This document shows positions 19,784-29,326 of a stretch of 29,389 nucleotides of DNA, piece after piece (position 1 is the first letter of the stretch; each line of letters starts with the position of its first letter). The notes under the pieces are model-generated. The model did not search any database, was not told the origin of the DNA, and saw only the letters and a list, made by a program, of their open reading frames with translations. Source of the stretch: an uncultured Clostridium sp. (GTDB taxonomy: Bacteria; Bacillota_A; Clostridia; TANB77; CAG-508); the NCBI GenBank assembly GCA_948466265.1, contig CAOJZU010000018.1, forward strand, positions 1 through 29,389, given 5' to 3'. A program made the translations under genes and the position numbers.

Positions 19784-20617
19784 CTATTCCTCAGCTATTT
19801 CAATAATCTTCTTTAATCTATGATTTACTCCTGATTTTCCAATTGGTTTAGGTAACATTTTTCCTAGTTCTACTAAACTTGCATCTGGATTTTTTATTCT
19901 AATTTCTGCAATTTCCCTTAAATTTAATGGAAGTTTGTTGAATTTCTTTTGTTTTTTTAATTTTTCTATTGCTTGTATCTGATAAACTGCTGCACTTATT
20001 GTTTTATTTAAGTTGGCTGTTTCGCAGTTTACTTTTCTATTTACATTGTTTTTTGTATCCTTAAGTACACGTATATCTTCATATTTTAAAACTGAGCTAT
20101 TTGCACCAATTAGTGCTAAAAATTTTGATATTTCTTCTCCATCTTTTATATATACTGAGTATGAATATTTTCTATCTAGTTTTTTTAAGTTTATATCAAA
20201 TTTACTTATAGCATTAATTATCTTCTCTCTTCCTTTTTCTTCTTTTAGCCTTATTTCTAAATGGTATCTACTATCTGGCTCTGTAATAGAACCGCTTCCC
20301 AAAAAAGCTCCACGTACTAATGATTTTATTTTATCTTCTGTATCAAATTCTAATTTTTCAAATTCTAAATCACTTTTTTTAAATTCTATTTCATAGCTTT
20401 TGCCCTTCATTTCTATTTTATAATTTATCTCAAGTTTGTTTAAAAGCTTATTTAATCTATTTATATTGTATTCATTCTCTGTTAAAAATTTTATTTTACT
20501 TGAATTTTTAGTATCTACTGTAAGCAAATAGCCGTAAAGCTCAGCTTTTACGATTTCTTTATTTCCAAATATGTTTATTTTACTTAACTCTTCTTTTACA
20601 CTCGAAGAAAAAGACAT
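19784..20617 (-). CDS. whiA: WhiA-like sporulation/division regulator
   Basis: A 277-residue DNA-binding protein, a little shorter than usual (about 310). The N-terminal LAGLIDADG-like domain includes RGAFLGSGSITEPDSRYHLEI-type sequence around residues 95-116. The C-terminal helix-turn-helix region includes LNLREIAEIRIKNPDASLVE and GKSGVNHRLKKI. In Gram-positives WhiA affects division and chromosome segregation. There is no in-frame CGG: the CGG in AGC-GGT and TAC-GGC is out of phase and causes no break. It lies between prmC and hemW. Confidence 0.93.
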   Translation of the reverse strand: MSFSSSVKEELSKINIFGNKEIVKAELYGYLLTVDTKNSSKIKFLTENEYNINRLNKLLNKLEINYKIEMKGKSYEIEFKKSDLEFEKLEFDTEDKIKSLVRGAFLGSGSITEPDSRYHLEIRLKEEKGREKIINAISKFDINLKKLDRKYSYSVYIKDGEEISKFLALIGANSSVLKYEDIRVLKDTKNNVNRKVNCETANLNKTISAAVYQIQAIEKLKKQKKFNKLPLNLREIAEIRIKNPDASLVELGKMLPKPIGKSGVNHRLKKIIEIAEE

Positions 20618-20631
20618 TAAAGTGCTCCTTT

Positions 20632-21460
20632 CTAACTTTGAATTACCATCACTCTATCATTTCCACCTAAATCTTTTATACAATATGCGCTTTTATATTT
20701 TTTACTTTTTTCTACTAAATTTAGAACCTCTTTCCTTTGGTCAAAGCCTATCTCAAGTGCAATTATTCCGGTTTTCTTTAAATATTTATATCCTTCTTGT
20801 ATTATGATTTTATAAAACTTAAGTCCGTCTTCTCCGCCCGTCTAATGCAAGGTGCGGTTCGTATTCTAAATTATATTCTTTTATTATATCTTTTTTTATA
20901 TATGGCGGGTTTGAAACTATTATATCAAATTTGCTTTCTATGTTTTCAAACATATCACTTTGTATAAATTTTATATTTTGACTTTCTAATAGTTTTCTAG
21001 AATTTATTTTTGCAATGTCTAATGCCTTTTCACTTATATCAGAAGCTATAATATTTAAGTTTTCTTTATACTTTGCAAGCGAAATAGCAACTACTCCGCT
21101 TCCTGTACATAAATCTAATATATCTTGTTTATCTTTTGCGAGTTTAATTACTTCTTCTACTAGTATTTCAGTATCTGCTCTTGGAATAAGTACATCAGGA
21201 TTTATAAAAAAGTTCATTTTCATGAATTCTTTTGAATTTGTTAAGTACTCTAGTGGATATCCTTTTGCTATTCTATCTATACCAGAGAAAAATTTTTCTT
21301 CTAATTCTTTTTCTATTTGTTTATCAGAATATATAATTAATTCTTGCCTATTAATATTTAGAATAATTGCAAGAAAAATTCTTGCAATTATTCCTGAGTC
21401 TTCAATATTTTTTTCATTTAGTATTTTTTTTCCTTTAATTAGGACTTCATTTACTGTCAT
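20632..21460 (-). CDS. prmC: PrmC release-factor glutamine methyltransferase, one +1 CGG shift
   Basis: Methylates the GGQ glutamine of peptide chain release factors with S-adenosylmethionine. Skipping C at CGG 20836-20834 (in ALDG/GEDGLKF) joins the main frame to a 67-residue C-terminal part ending at 20632, for 275 residues in all. The SAM site is DLCTGSGVVAISLA and the substrate glutamine-binding motif is SNPPYIKKD. The restored segment EPHLALDGGEDGLKFYK is the conserved family sequence, so the shift position is firmly placed. It is followed by whiA. Confidence 0.93.
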
Positions 21461-21469
21461 ATACTATAC

Positions 21470-21910
21470 CTATTTCTTTATTCCAAAAAATCTTTTCATA
21501 AAACTTATAAATTTATCAAACCATTTTTCTTCTTTATATTCAACTAATGCTTTTTCTTCTATATTTTCTTTCTGTCTATCTTTAAATATATTATCAGTAT
21601 TATATTTTTTTCTTTTTTCTTCTTCTATTCTATTTATATCACATTCTTCTTTTTTCTTTATTTTTTCTTTTTGCTCTAGTGTCGCCCAATAATCTCTAAA
21701 AAATATTGCAAGCACAACCTTTGCCTTTTCAGATAAATTTTGTTCTTCAAATGTTTTTGTTTCATCTACTTCAAAATTATATGAAGCATCCATATTATCC
21801 TTATAATATTTAATAACATCATCAGGTATTTTATTAACTTCTTCTCTAGGCATATATTTTAAAACTTCGATAACTTCTTTATACGCCATAGCTTGTTCTT
21901 TAGTAATCAA
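21470..21910 (-). CDS. Conserved-type hypothetical protein
   Basis: A 146-residue charged protein that I do not recognise. It has a helical N-terminus (TKEQAMAYKEVIEVLKYMP), a short FRDYWAT segment, a lysine/glutamate-rich linker, and an amphipathic basic C-terminus (KWFDKFISFMKRFFGIKK) that could contact the membrane. It lies five bases after the repeat protein and ten before prmC, inside the operon. It has no in-frame CGG. Confidence 0.65.
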   Translation of the reverse strand: MITKEQAMAYKEVIEVLKYMPREEVNKIPDDVIKYYKDNMDASYNFEVDETKTFEEQNLSEKAKVVLAIFFRDYWATLEQKEKIKKKEECDINRIEEEKRKKYNTDNIFKDRQKENIEEKALVEYKEEKWFDKFISFMKRFFGIKK

Positions 21911-21914
21911 TATT

Positions 21915-22967
21915 TTATCCCCCTATTTCATTTTCTTGTATTAATTGATTTTCATATCTAGCCTCTTCTTCTTCTCTTTTTAAGTCTGTTCTTTCTTGTT
22001 CACTTAAAGTTGCTTTCCCTATTTCTGTAGAATTAAATAGTACTCTTTCTTCTCCCACTCCTATCATTAGATTATCACTATTTAATATTTTTTCTGCTAA
22101 TTCTGCTTCTTCTGTTGATACCTGCCCATCACTATCAATAAATGGTGCTAAATTTGAAATAGATCTTTTTTCTTTAGACTCTTTTTCTAACTGTTCTTTT
22201 TCTTCTATTGTTATACTAGTTATTACTTTGCTTAATATTTCTCCTGAATTTATAGCCTCATCTGTTGGTACTATTCCATCTTTACCAAATATAGCAGAAG
22301 AAAGTTCATCTTTTTTCATTTCTTGTGATTTTTTCTCTAACGTTTGTCTTTCTTCTAGTGTTATAACTACATTAGCCTTTTCCAATATATTTCTAGCATT
22401 TATAGCCTCTTGCATTGGTTCCATTCCGTTTTTCCCTAATCCAATGTCAACTTTCTTTGCTTTTTGTGATTGCTTTTCTAGCATTTCCCTTTCTTCTAAT
22501 GTTATAACTACATTAGCTTTTTCTAATATACTCCTAGCTCTTATAGCCTCTTGCGTTGGTACTATTCCATTACTACCAAATATACCAAAAGAAAGTTCAT
22601 CTTTTTTCATTTCTTGTGCTTGTTGTTCCAGCTGTTTCATTTCATCTAGTGTTATATTTAATTTTGAGGCACTTAATATTGTTTGTGCTTTTTCTGCATT
22701 TGCTGTCATTACTATCCCATTTGAGTCAAGCACTCCGTCTAAGAGTTCATCATATCTTGTCTCTTTTGCTTGTTGTTCTAATTCTTCCATTTCTGCTAAC
22801 GTTATAGTTATATTATTTTGAAATTCTTCTAATATCGCTTTTGCCTTTATAGCTTTTTCTGTCATTACCATTCCATCTCCGCCAAATATGTTCGTACTTT
22901 CGTCATACTTTTTCTCTTTAACTTGTTCTTCTAACTTTCTCATATATTCCAAACCGATTGTTCTCAT
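21915..22967 (-). CDS. Protein with six tandem ~50-residue repeats
   Basis: A 350-residue soluble, highly charged protein. It consists of about six tandem units of roughly 50 residues. Each unit runs: I-T-L-x-E-x-x-x-L-E-x-x-[ASV]-x-E (helix), a KKDELS-like linker, a loop like FGSNGIVPT, then EAIxARxILEKAN (helix). One unit, with GKNGMEPM, is a few residues shorter. Unit six has DSDGQVSTEEAE, an EF-hand-like loop, but without a full calcium-binding pattern. The C-terminus diverges into a charged tail. I do not recognise the family. It is the first gene of the prmC-whiA-hemW operon, with a promoter overlapping the rimO stop. Confidence 0.7.
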   Translation of the reverse strand: MRTIGLEYMRKLEEQVKEKKYDESTNIFGGDGMVMTEKAIKAKAILEEFQNNITITLAEMEELEQQAKETRYDELLDGVLDSNGIVMTANAEKAQTILSASKLNITLDEMKQLEQQAQEMKKDELSFGIFGSNGIVPTQEAIRARSILEKANVVITLEEREMLEKQSQKAKKVDIGLGKNGMEPMQEAINARNILEKANVVITLEERQTLEKKSQEMKKDELSSAIFGKDGIVPTDEAINSGEILSKVITSITIEEKEQLEKESKEKRSISNLAPFIDSDGQVSTEEAELAEKILNSDNLMIGVGEERVLFNSTEIGKATLSEQERTDLKREEEEARYENQLIQENEIGG

Positions 22968-23001
22968 TTTTTATCCTCACTTTTATTAGTACTTTATTTT
23001 T

Positions 23002-23030
23002 ATTTTAATATAATTAAAATAATTTTTCAA
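23002..23030 (-). promoter_or_regulatory. Sigma-A promoter of the repeat-protein/prmC/whiA/hemW operon
   Basis: On the minus strand TTGAAA, 17 bases, then TAAAAT. The -35 box overlaps the TGA stop of rimO. Confidence 0.7.
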
Positions 23031-24328
23031 CATATTTTCCCAATCAAGTCATAGTCTTTTACATCTATTATCTTGCATTCTACAAAAGTACTAAGTTTTA
23101 ATTCTTTTTCTTTTTTTATAAATACCACTCCATCTTCTTCTGGGACATCCATATATGTTCTTCCGAATATAGTATTTTCCATCAAAACTCATATTTTCTA
23201 TAAGTACTTCATAAGTAGTTCCGAATTTTTTCTTCCAAATTTTTTTTTGATATTTCTTTTTGCATACTCATTATTTTATTATGTCTTGATTTTTTTGTCA
23301 TATGGTGAATTTGGTCAGTAAGCCTTGATGCAGGTGTTCCATCTTCTTTTGAATACATGAAACATCCGAGTTTATCAAATTTTGCTGTATTTACAAATTC
23401 ATATAGTTCTTCAAAGTCTTCTTTTGTTTCTCCTGGAAAACCTACTATCATTGTGGTTCTAAGTATAACATTTGGTATTTCTTTTTTTATCTTCTTAATT
23501 AATTTTTCTATACTTTCTTTATTGCTTTTTCTATTCATTCTTTTTAAGACTTTATTTGATATATGCTGAAGTGGAATATCAAAATATTTGCATATTTTAT
23601 CTTCTTCTTTTACAACTTTTATAAGCTCATCTGTTATTGTTTCAGGATATGTATAAAGAAATCTTATCCATTTAAAGCCTTCTATTTTGCAAAGCTTTCT
23701 TAATAATTCTGGAAGTTTTGCCTCATTATAAATATCAAGACCATATCTTCCTGTGTCTTGTGCAATTATAATTAATTCTTTTATTCCTTTTTTAGCAAGT
23801 ATCTTTGCTTCTTCTATAATATCTTCTTCTTTTCTAGATATGTATTTTCCTTGGATATATGGTATCGCACAGTATGTACAATTATTGCTACAACCTTCTG
23901 CAATTTTAAGATAGGCATAATTTTCTCCTGTTGTTATGACTCTATTTCTAAAATCTAATAAATCTTTACTGCTATCTTCTTTTATTAGCTTTTGTACCTT
24001 GTCCCATAGCATATCGTATTCTTTTATTGATATAAATAAATCTACTTCTGGTATTAACTTCTCTAAGTCTTCTTTGTATCTCTCTACTAGACAACCGAAT
24101 TACAATTAAATATTTACATCTTTTTTTCTTATACTCAGCCATTTCAAATATGCAGTCTATTGCTTCTTCTTTTGCACTTTCTATAAAGCCACATGTGTTT
24201 ATTACAATAATATCTGCGTCATTTTCATTGTTTACAATATTAAAGTTATTTTTCTTGAATATTCCAATTACTTCTTCTGTTACGACCAAGTTTTTACTAC
24301 AACCTAGTGATACAAAGCCTACATTCAT
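23027..24328 (-). CDS. rimO: Ribosomal protein S12 methylthiotransferase RimO, three +1 CGG shifts
   Basis: A radical-SAM enzyme that adds a methylthio group to an aspartate of ribosomal protein S12. Skipping C at CGG 24097-24095, 23223-23221 and 23165-23163 gives 432 residues. The N-terminal MTTase domain has VSLGCSKNLV and TCGFIESAKEEAI, and the radical SAM motif is CSNNCTYCAIP. The first shift restores IVIGCLVERY, which carries the third cysteine of the N-terminal cluster. The second and third lie in the C-terminal TRAM domain. EVDLFI and the S12-type N-terminus favour RimO over MiaB. The stop is TGA. Confidence 0.92.
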
Positions 24329-24366
24329 TTATTACATTTCCTTTCCTTGGTTAATCTAAAGTATAC

Positions 24367-24510
24367 AATTCACAGCTATTCTTCGTTTAAGGTCTGCGCA
24401 AGGAGAGGCTGTTTTTAATTTTCGAGAAGCTGTTTTTAAAAAAGTTCGAGACAAATTCAAAACAAATCTCCGTTATGCAGGATATCTTTGCACTATAAAA
24501 GCTGTGAATT
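24367..24510. repeat. 140-base imperfect hairpin repeat, copy A
   Basis: Terminal inverted arms AATTCACAGCT and AGCTGTGAATT. Inside are GCGCAAGGAGAGGCTG, a TTTTTAATTTTCGAGAAGC stretch, a GTTCGAGACAAATT stretch and AATCTCCGTTATGCAGGA. The inner segments also pair imperfectly, so the whole folds as one long hairpin. It lies just downstream of the hydA stop and upstream of rimO. It is strongly similar to copy B at 26315-26451. Confidence 0.85.
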
Positions 24511-24524
24511 ATTTTTTTTAATTA

Positions 24525-26273
24525 TTATATATTATACTTCCTTCTTGGTGCATACGATGTATGAAGAAGTTCATGTGCTTCGTGGCTACCTGGTTTTTTT
24601 AAAAACTCTTTATATACTTCTTTTACATATGGGTTTTCATGTGATTTACGAATTGTACTTTTCTCATCAATTGTATATAACGAGCTAGAACGCTTTTTAA
24701 ATACGTCTACCACATTTCTTGTTTTAGCAGATTTTATTGGCTGCCCGCCACCAAGAATACATCCACCGTGGACACGCCATTACTTCTACAAAATCAAAAT
24801 CAGCTTTTCCGTGATTTTATCTCTTCCATAATTTCTCTTGCATTTGAAAGTCCAGAGGCAACAGCTATTTTTATTTCTTTTCCTGCTATATTTAATTTTG
24901 CTCTCTTTATTCCTTTCTTGCCTCTAACTTCTTTAAATTCTATTTTTTCTAAAGATTTTCCGAGTTAGTGTTTCTGCTGCTGTTCTAAGTGCTGCTTCCA
25001 TTACTCCACCTGTTACTCCAAATATTGCAGCAGCTCCTGTTGCTTCTCCCATAGGGCTATCAAATTTACCATTTTCCAATTCTACAAATTCTATATGCGC
25101 CTGTTTTATCATTCTTGCAAGCTCACGTGTTGTTATAACTGCGTCTACATCTGAAATACCATCTTTATTTTTCATTTCTTCTCTTGTTCTTTCAAATTTC
25201 TTTGCAACACATGGCATTACTGAAACAACAAATATCTTACCCTGATCTATTTTCATTTTCTTTGCGTAATATGATTTAATAAGAGCTCCAAACATTTGAT
25301 GTGGTGATTTACATGTTGATAAATGTGGAATTTGTTCTTTATAGTTCATTTCTACAAATCTTATCCATGCAGGACAGCAAGATGTTGCCATTGGAAGTAC
25401 ACCACCATTTTGCACCCTATCTATAAATTCATTTGCTTCTTCCATTATTGTAAAATCTGCACCTGTATTTGTATCAAATACTTTGTCAAACCCAAGCATT
25501 TTTAGAGCTGTTACCATTTTTCCTTCAGCATTTGTGCCGAATAGGAAGTCCAAATTCTTCTCCAATTCCGTACTCTCACTGCTGGTGCTGTCTGGGCTAT
25601 AACTATTGTATCTTTGTCTTTTAATTTATCCCAAACTTTGCCTGTTTCGTCTTTTTCCTTTAAAGCTCCTACTGGGCAATTTTGTATACATTGTCCGCAA
25701 AAAGTACAGTTTACATCATTTAAGCTATGATTTTCAGCTGTTGATATACAAGAAGAAAAACCTCTTTCTGTGCAATCTATTGCTCCTATTTCTTGTACAT
25801 TTTTACATGTAGATATACATCTTCTACAAAGTACACATTTATTAAAGTCTCTTACAATACTTGGAGATTTGTCATCTATTTCGTGTCTATTTCTTTCCCC
25901 TTGATATTTTATATCTGTTACTCCAAATTCCTGTGCTAGTCTTTGTAATTCACAATTTCCGATTTCTTACACAAGTTAAGCATTCTCTATCATGATTTGA
26001 AAGTATTAAATCTAGTACAGTTCTTCTTGCTTCTATTACTTTATCTGTATTAGTATGAATGATCATGCCTTCTTCTACCTTTTGTATGCAAGATGTCGCA
26101 AAACCACGTCTTCCTTCAACTTCTACTATGCACATTCTACAATCGCCAATCTCATTTATTTCTTTTAGGAAACAGAGAGTTGGGATATCTATATTTACCT
26201 TTTTAGCTGCATCTAAGATAGTTGTCCCTTCTTCTACTTCTACTTCTATATCATTTATAGTTAATTTAATCAT
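24525..26273 (-). CDS. hydA: [FeFe]-hydrogenase catalytic subunit HydA, six +1 CGG shifts
   Basis: Reversibly makes hydrogen; with HydB and HydC it forms a soluble electron-bifurcating-type hydrogenase using NADH and ferredoxin. Skipping C at six in-frame CGG codons (first bases 25961, 25570, 25539, 24962, 24811, 24768) gives 580 residues. The order is a [2Fe-2S] domain (CRMCIVEVEG), the HC3 cluster (HDRECLTCVRN/GNC), two [4Fe-4S] motifs (CVLCRRCISTCK, CTFCGQCIQNCP), then H-cluster motifs L1 (TSCCPAW), L2 (MPCVAKKFE) and L3 (MACP/GGCILGGGQP). Slashes mark shifts inside cluster-binding motifs. The C-terminus ends SYAPRRKYNI. hydA is separated from hydB by a hairpin repeat, and a second copy follows it. 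Confidence 0.93.
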
Positions 26274-26314
26274 ATTTTCACCTCTAAAATTTTATTTAGG
26301 TTTAATTTAATGAT

Positions 26315-26451
26315 TTACAGCTTGCTATTATTTAAAGTCCGCGCAAGGAGAGGCTGTTTTTAATTTTCGAGAAGCTTTTTTAAAAAAGTTCGAGACAAAT
26401 TAAAAACAAATCTCCGTTATGCAGGACATCTTTGTGTTATAAAAGCTGTAA
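26315..26451. repeat. 140-base imperfect hairpin repeat, copy B
   Basis: Terminal arms TTACAGCTT and AAGCTGTAA. The interior is nearly identical to copy A (GCGCAAGGAGAGGCTG, TTCGAGAAGC, GTTCGAGACAAATT, AATCTCCGTTATGCAGGA). It sits in the hydB-hydA gap. In the transcript GTCC...GGAGA and TCTCC...GGAC segments pair across the element. Confidence 0.85.
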
Positions 26452-26462
26452 TTCATTAAACT

Positions 26463-28322
26463 TTAGCTAATTGCTTTAAAAGGACATTTGCTCAAACAAG
26501 TTCCACACTTAATACACAAATCCTTATCAATAACATGTGGCTGTTTTACTTCTCCTGAAATTGCACCTACTGGACAATTTCTTTTGCATAGTCCACAACC
26601 TTTACACTTTTCTGGGTCAATTTGTATATCAGCTAATGCTTTACACTCTCCTGTCTTACATTTTTTATCTATAACATGTTCTTTGTATTCATTCATAAAA
26701 TATTTCATTGTGCTTATTACTGGATTTGGTGCTGTCTGTCCAAGCCCACATACAGATGCATTTTTTATATTTTCGCAAAGGCTTTCTAAATTTGTTAAAT
26801 CCTCTTCTGTCCCTTCTCCTTGTGTGATTTTATCTAGAATTTCATACATTCTTTTTGTTCCAATTCTACATGGTGTACATTTACCACAAGACTCGTCTAC
26901 TGTAAAGCCTAAGTAGAACTTAGCAAGATTTACCATACATTTTGTATCATCCATTACTATAAGTCCACCTGACCCCATCATTGAACCAATACTACTAAGA
27001 GATTCATAATCTATTTTTATATCTAAATATTCTTTAGGTATACATCCTCCTGAAGGTCCTCCTGTTTGAGCTGCTTTAAATTCTCTATTATTTGGAATTC
27101 CTCCGCCTATGTCATATACAATTTCTCTTAAAGTCGTTCCCATTGGAACTTCTACAAGTCCTGTATTTACTACATTTCCACCAAGTGCAAATACTTTTGT
27201 ACCTTTTGATGTATCTGTTCCAATTCTTGAATACCACTCAGAACCATTTAGTATTATTTTTGTTATATTTGCATATGTTTCTACATTATTTATAAGTGTT
27301 GGTTTTTGCCATAGTCCTACATTTGCAGGAAATGGTGGTTTTAATCTTGGACGTCCTGCTCTTCCTTCTATTGATTCTAAAAGTGCTGTTTCTTCTCCAC
27401 ATACAAAAGCTCCTGCTCCGAAGTCTTATTTCTATATCAAAAGAGAATTTTGTACCCCAAATATTTTTTCCTAAAGTTCCATACTCTCTTGCTTGCTTTA
27501 AAGCTATATCAAATCTTTGTACTGCTATTGGATATTCTGCTCTAACATAGATATATCCCTTATTTGCACCACAAGCATATCCTGCAATTGCCATTGCCTC
27601 TATTACAGAATGTGGGTCACCTTCTAATATACTTCTATCCATAAAAGCTCCTGGGTCTCCCTCATCTGCATTACATACTATGTATTTTTGTTTACCTTTT
27701 GCAAGTTTTGTAAATTCCCACTTCTTACCTGTTAAAAAACCTGCTCCTCCACGTCCTCTAAGCCCTGATTTTTTAACTTCTTCAATTACCTCGTCTTCAT
27801 TCATTTCAAATAGTACTTTTTCTAATGCTTTGTAACCATCAAATGCTATGTATTCTTCAATATTTTCTGGGTCAATTTTTCCACAATTTTGAAGTGCTAT
27901 TCTTTTTTGTTTTTTATAAAAACTAAGATCATCTAATCTTTTAACTAGCTTTCCGTCTATATCTTTGCAAAGGAGTCTTTCTACAAGTTCTCCGTTTTAC
28001 TATATGAGTATCTATAATTTCTTCCGAATCTTCTGGTTTTACATTTGAATAAAATACATCTTCTGGTCTTATTATAACTATTGGTCCTTTTGCACATAGT
28101 CCAAAACATCCTGTTTGGATTACTCTTACATTTTTTATGTTTTTTTCTTTTATTATTTCTCTAAGATTTTTAATTATATCTTCTGATTTAGAAGATGTAC
28201 ATCCTGTTCCGGTGGCATACTAATATATGTTTTTCGACTGTATTTGCTTTTAAATTTACTCTTAGGTCTAATTCTTTTCTTTTTTCTTCTCTTATTTTCT
28301 TTATTTCTTCTAAGGATTTCAT
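26463..28322 (-). CDS. hydB: HydB, NADH- and flavin-binding hydrogenase subunit, three +1 CGG shifts
   Basis: A NuoF-like subunit that binds FMN and NAD(H). Skipping C at CGG 28211-28209, 27994-27992 and 27420-27418 gives 618 residues. An N-terminal thioredoxin-like [2Fe-2S] domain (VCH/GTGCTSS and [11 protein letters not shown]) is followed by the NuoF core with [23 protein letters not shown] and [16 protein letters not shown]. The N3-type cluster motif is [14 protein letters not shown]. The C-terminus holds a two-cluster ferredoxin domain ([12 protein letters not shown] and [12 protein letters not shown]). The ATG at 28322 follows AAAGGAG, two bases after the hydC stop. Slashes mark shifts. 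Confidence 0.93.
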
Positions 28323-28324
28323 TG

Positions 28325-28817
28325 TTACTCCTTTCCCATATACTCGTCTAAAACTTGATCAAGCTTTTGAACTGTCGCTCTTCCGATAAACTTCGCCATT
28401 TACTGTAAATACAGGTGCAAGACCGGCATGCTCCTATACATCTAGTTTCTTCAATAGAAAATTTTCCGGTCAGGTGTTGTTTCTCCGAGGCTCTATTTTT
28501 AATCTTTCTTTTAATCTATCTAGTATCTTTTCAGATCCTTTAACATAGCATGCTGTACCTAAACATACTGCTATATTGTATTTCCCTTTTGGTTTTAAAG
28601 TAAATCTTGAATAGAACGTTACAACCCCATATACTTCAGCAAATGGAATATTCAAATATTCTGATACTCTCATCTGTGCTGCTGTCGGTATATATCCATA
28701 GTGTTCTTGCACTTCATTTAGTATTTGTATTAAGTTATCTTTATCTTGTTTATATTTATATAGTATTTCATCTAATACTTTATCTTTTTGACAATTTTTA
28801 CATTCAACTTTTTCCAT
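28325..28817 (-). CDS. hydC: HydC, NuoE-like [2Fe-2S] hydrogenase subunit, four +1 CGG shifts
   Basis: The small thioredoxin-fold subunit that passes electrons between the flavin subunit and the hydrogenase. Skipping C at CGG 28487-28485, 28468-28466, 28425-28423 and 28385-28383 gives 162 residues, normal for NuoE/HydC. Motifs are EHYGYIPTAAQ, VYGVVTFYSRF, the first cluster-ligand loop VCLGTACYVKGS, and the second loop RCIGAC/GLAPVF, readable only after two shifts. Four shifts fall in the last 53 codons. Its ATG at 28817 follows GGAAAG. It is the first gene of the hydCBA operon. Confidence 0.93.
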
Positions 28818-28869
28818 TGTTTTCTTTCCTTTCTTCGCTTCACTTCAAAGGTATTCTTAATATATTTAG

Positions 28870-28898
28870 ATTATAACAAACTATAACTTATTTAACAA
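28870..28898 (-). promoter_or_regulatory. Probable promoter of the hydCBA operon
   Basis: On the minus strand TTGTTA, 17 bases, then TATAAT, about 50 bases before the hydC ATG. Confidence 0.65.
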
Positions 28899-28950
28899 TA
28901 GAAACTACAAGAAAACTTAACAAATTTAGACAAAAAATTTCAACGAAATA

Positions 28951-28980
28951 CCCCAGAGAAAGTTTTACTTTTCTCTGGGG
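28951..28980 (-). terminator. Strong hairpin after the 28992 gene
   Basis: CCCCAGAGAAA and TTTCTCTGGGG form a perfect stem just past the stop. The T-run after it is weak, so termination efficiency is uncertain. Confidence 0.6.
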
Positions 28981-28991
28981 GGCGATGTGCC

Positions 28992-29207
28992 TTATTTTTT
29001 AGGTTTGGGAATTTTTAATCCTAAGAGTTTTCCTCTCTCATTCCTAATCACTGTGCATTCAATGAATTCTTCTCCGTTGATTTCAGTGAGTATGTCCCGA
29101 ACTTCCTCTTTAGTGTACTCACTTAAAGTACTGAAGCTAACATCAAAACTGTAGTTTCCACTCACGTCTTGTTTTACTTTGAGATACATCTTCTCTCTCC
29201 TCTGCAT
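28992..29207 (-). CDS. Small hypothetical protein, CGG-as-Arg cassette gene
   Basis: A 71-residue soluble protein that I do not recognise, with alternating strand-like segments (MYLKVKQDVSGNYSFDVSF), a helix (SEYTKEEVRDILTEI) and a basic end. The ATG at 29207 follows AGGAGG with nine bases between; an ATG at 29189 after a second purine-rich site is also possible. It contains an in-frame CGG, in EEVRDIL, that must be arginine to keep the frame. It appears richer in GC than its neighbours, with its own promoter and terminator, like the genes at 5736 and 12507. Confidence 0.65.
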   Translation of the reverse strand: MQRREKMYLKVKQDVSGNYSFDVSFSTLSEYTKEEVRDILTEINGEEFIECTVIRNERGKLLGLKIPKPKK

Positions 29208-29297
29208 GTCTCTTTTCCTCCTGCATTTTTTGCACATTTTGATATGCCTAAAAATACCAAGCATACCATATTTCAAAGTTATTAAATAACTATTTAT

Positions 29298-29326
29298 ATT
29301 ATAACATATTTAACATAAATTTTCAA
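29298..29326 (-). promoter_or_regulatory. Sigma-A promoter of the 28992 gene
   Basis: On the minus strand TTGAAA, 17 bases, then TATAAT, with a leader of about 90 bases. The last 63 bases of the window, to 29389, show no gene. Confidence 0.75.

Noticed and set aside
21915..22967. CRISPR-like array from the regular ~150-base repeats
   Set aside because: The repeats are in frame within one long ORF, vary at codon level as protein repeats, and have no spacers.
23027..23029. Stop-codon reassignment (TGA) as part of a changed code
   Set aside because: TGA terminates rimO and hemW at the expected ends, and no in-frame TGA is needed inside any gene.
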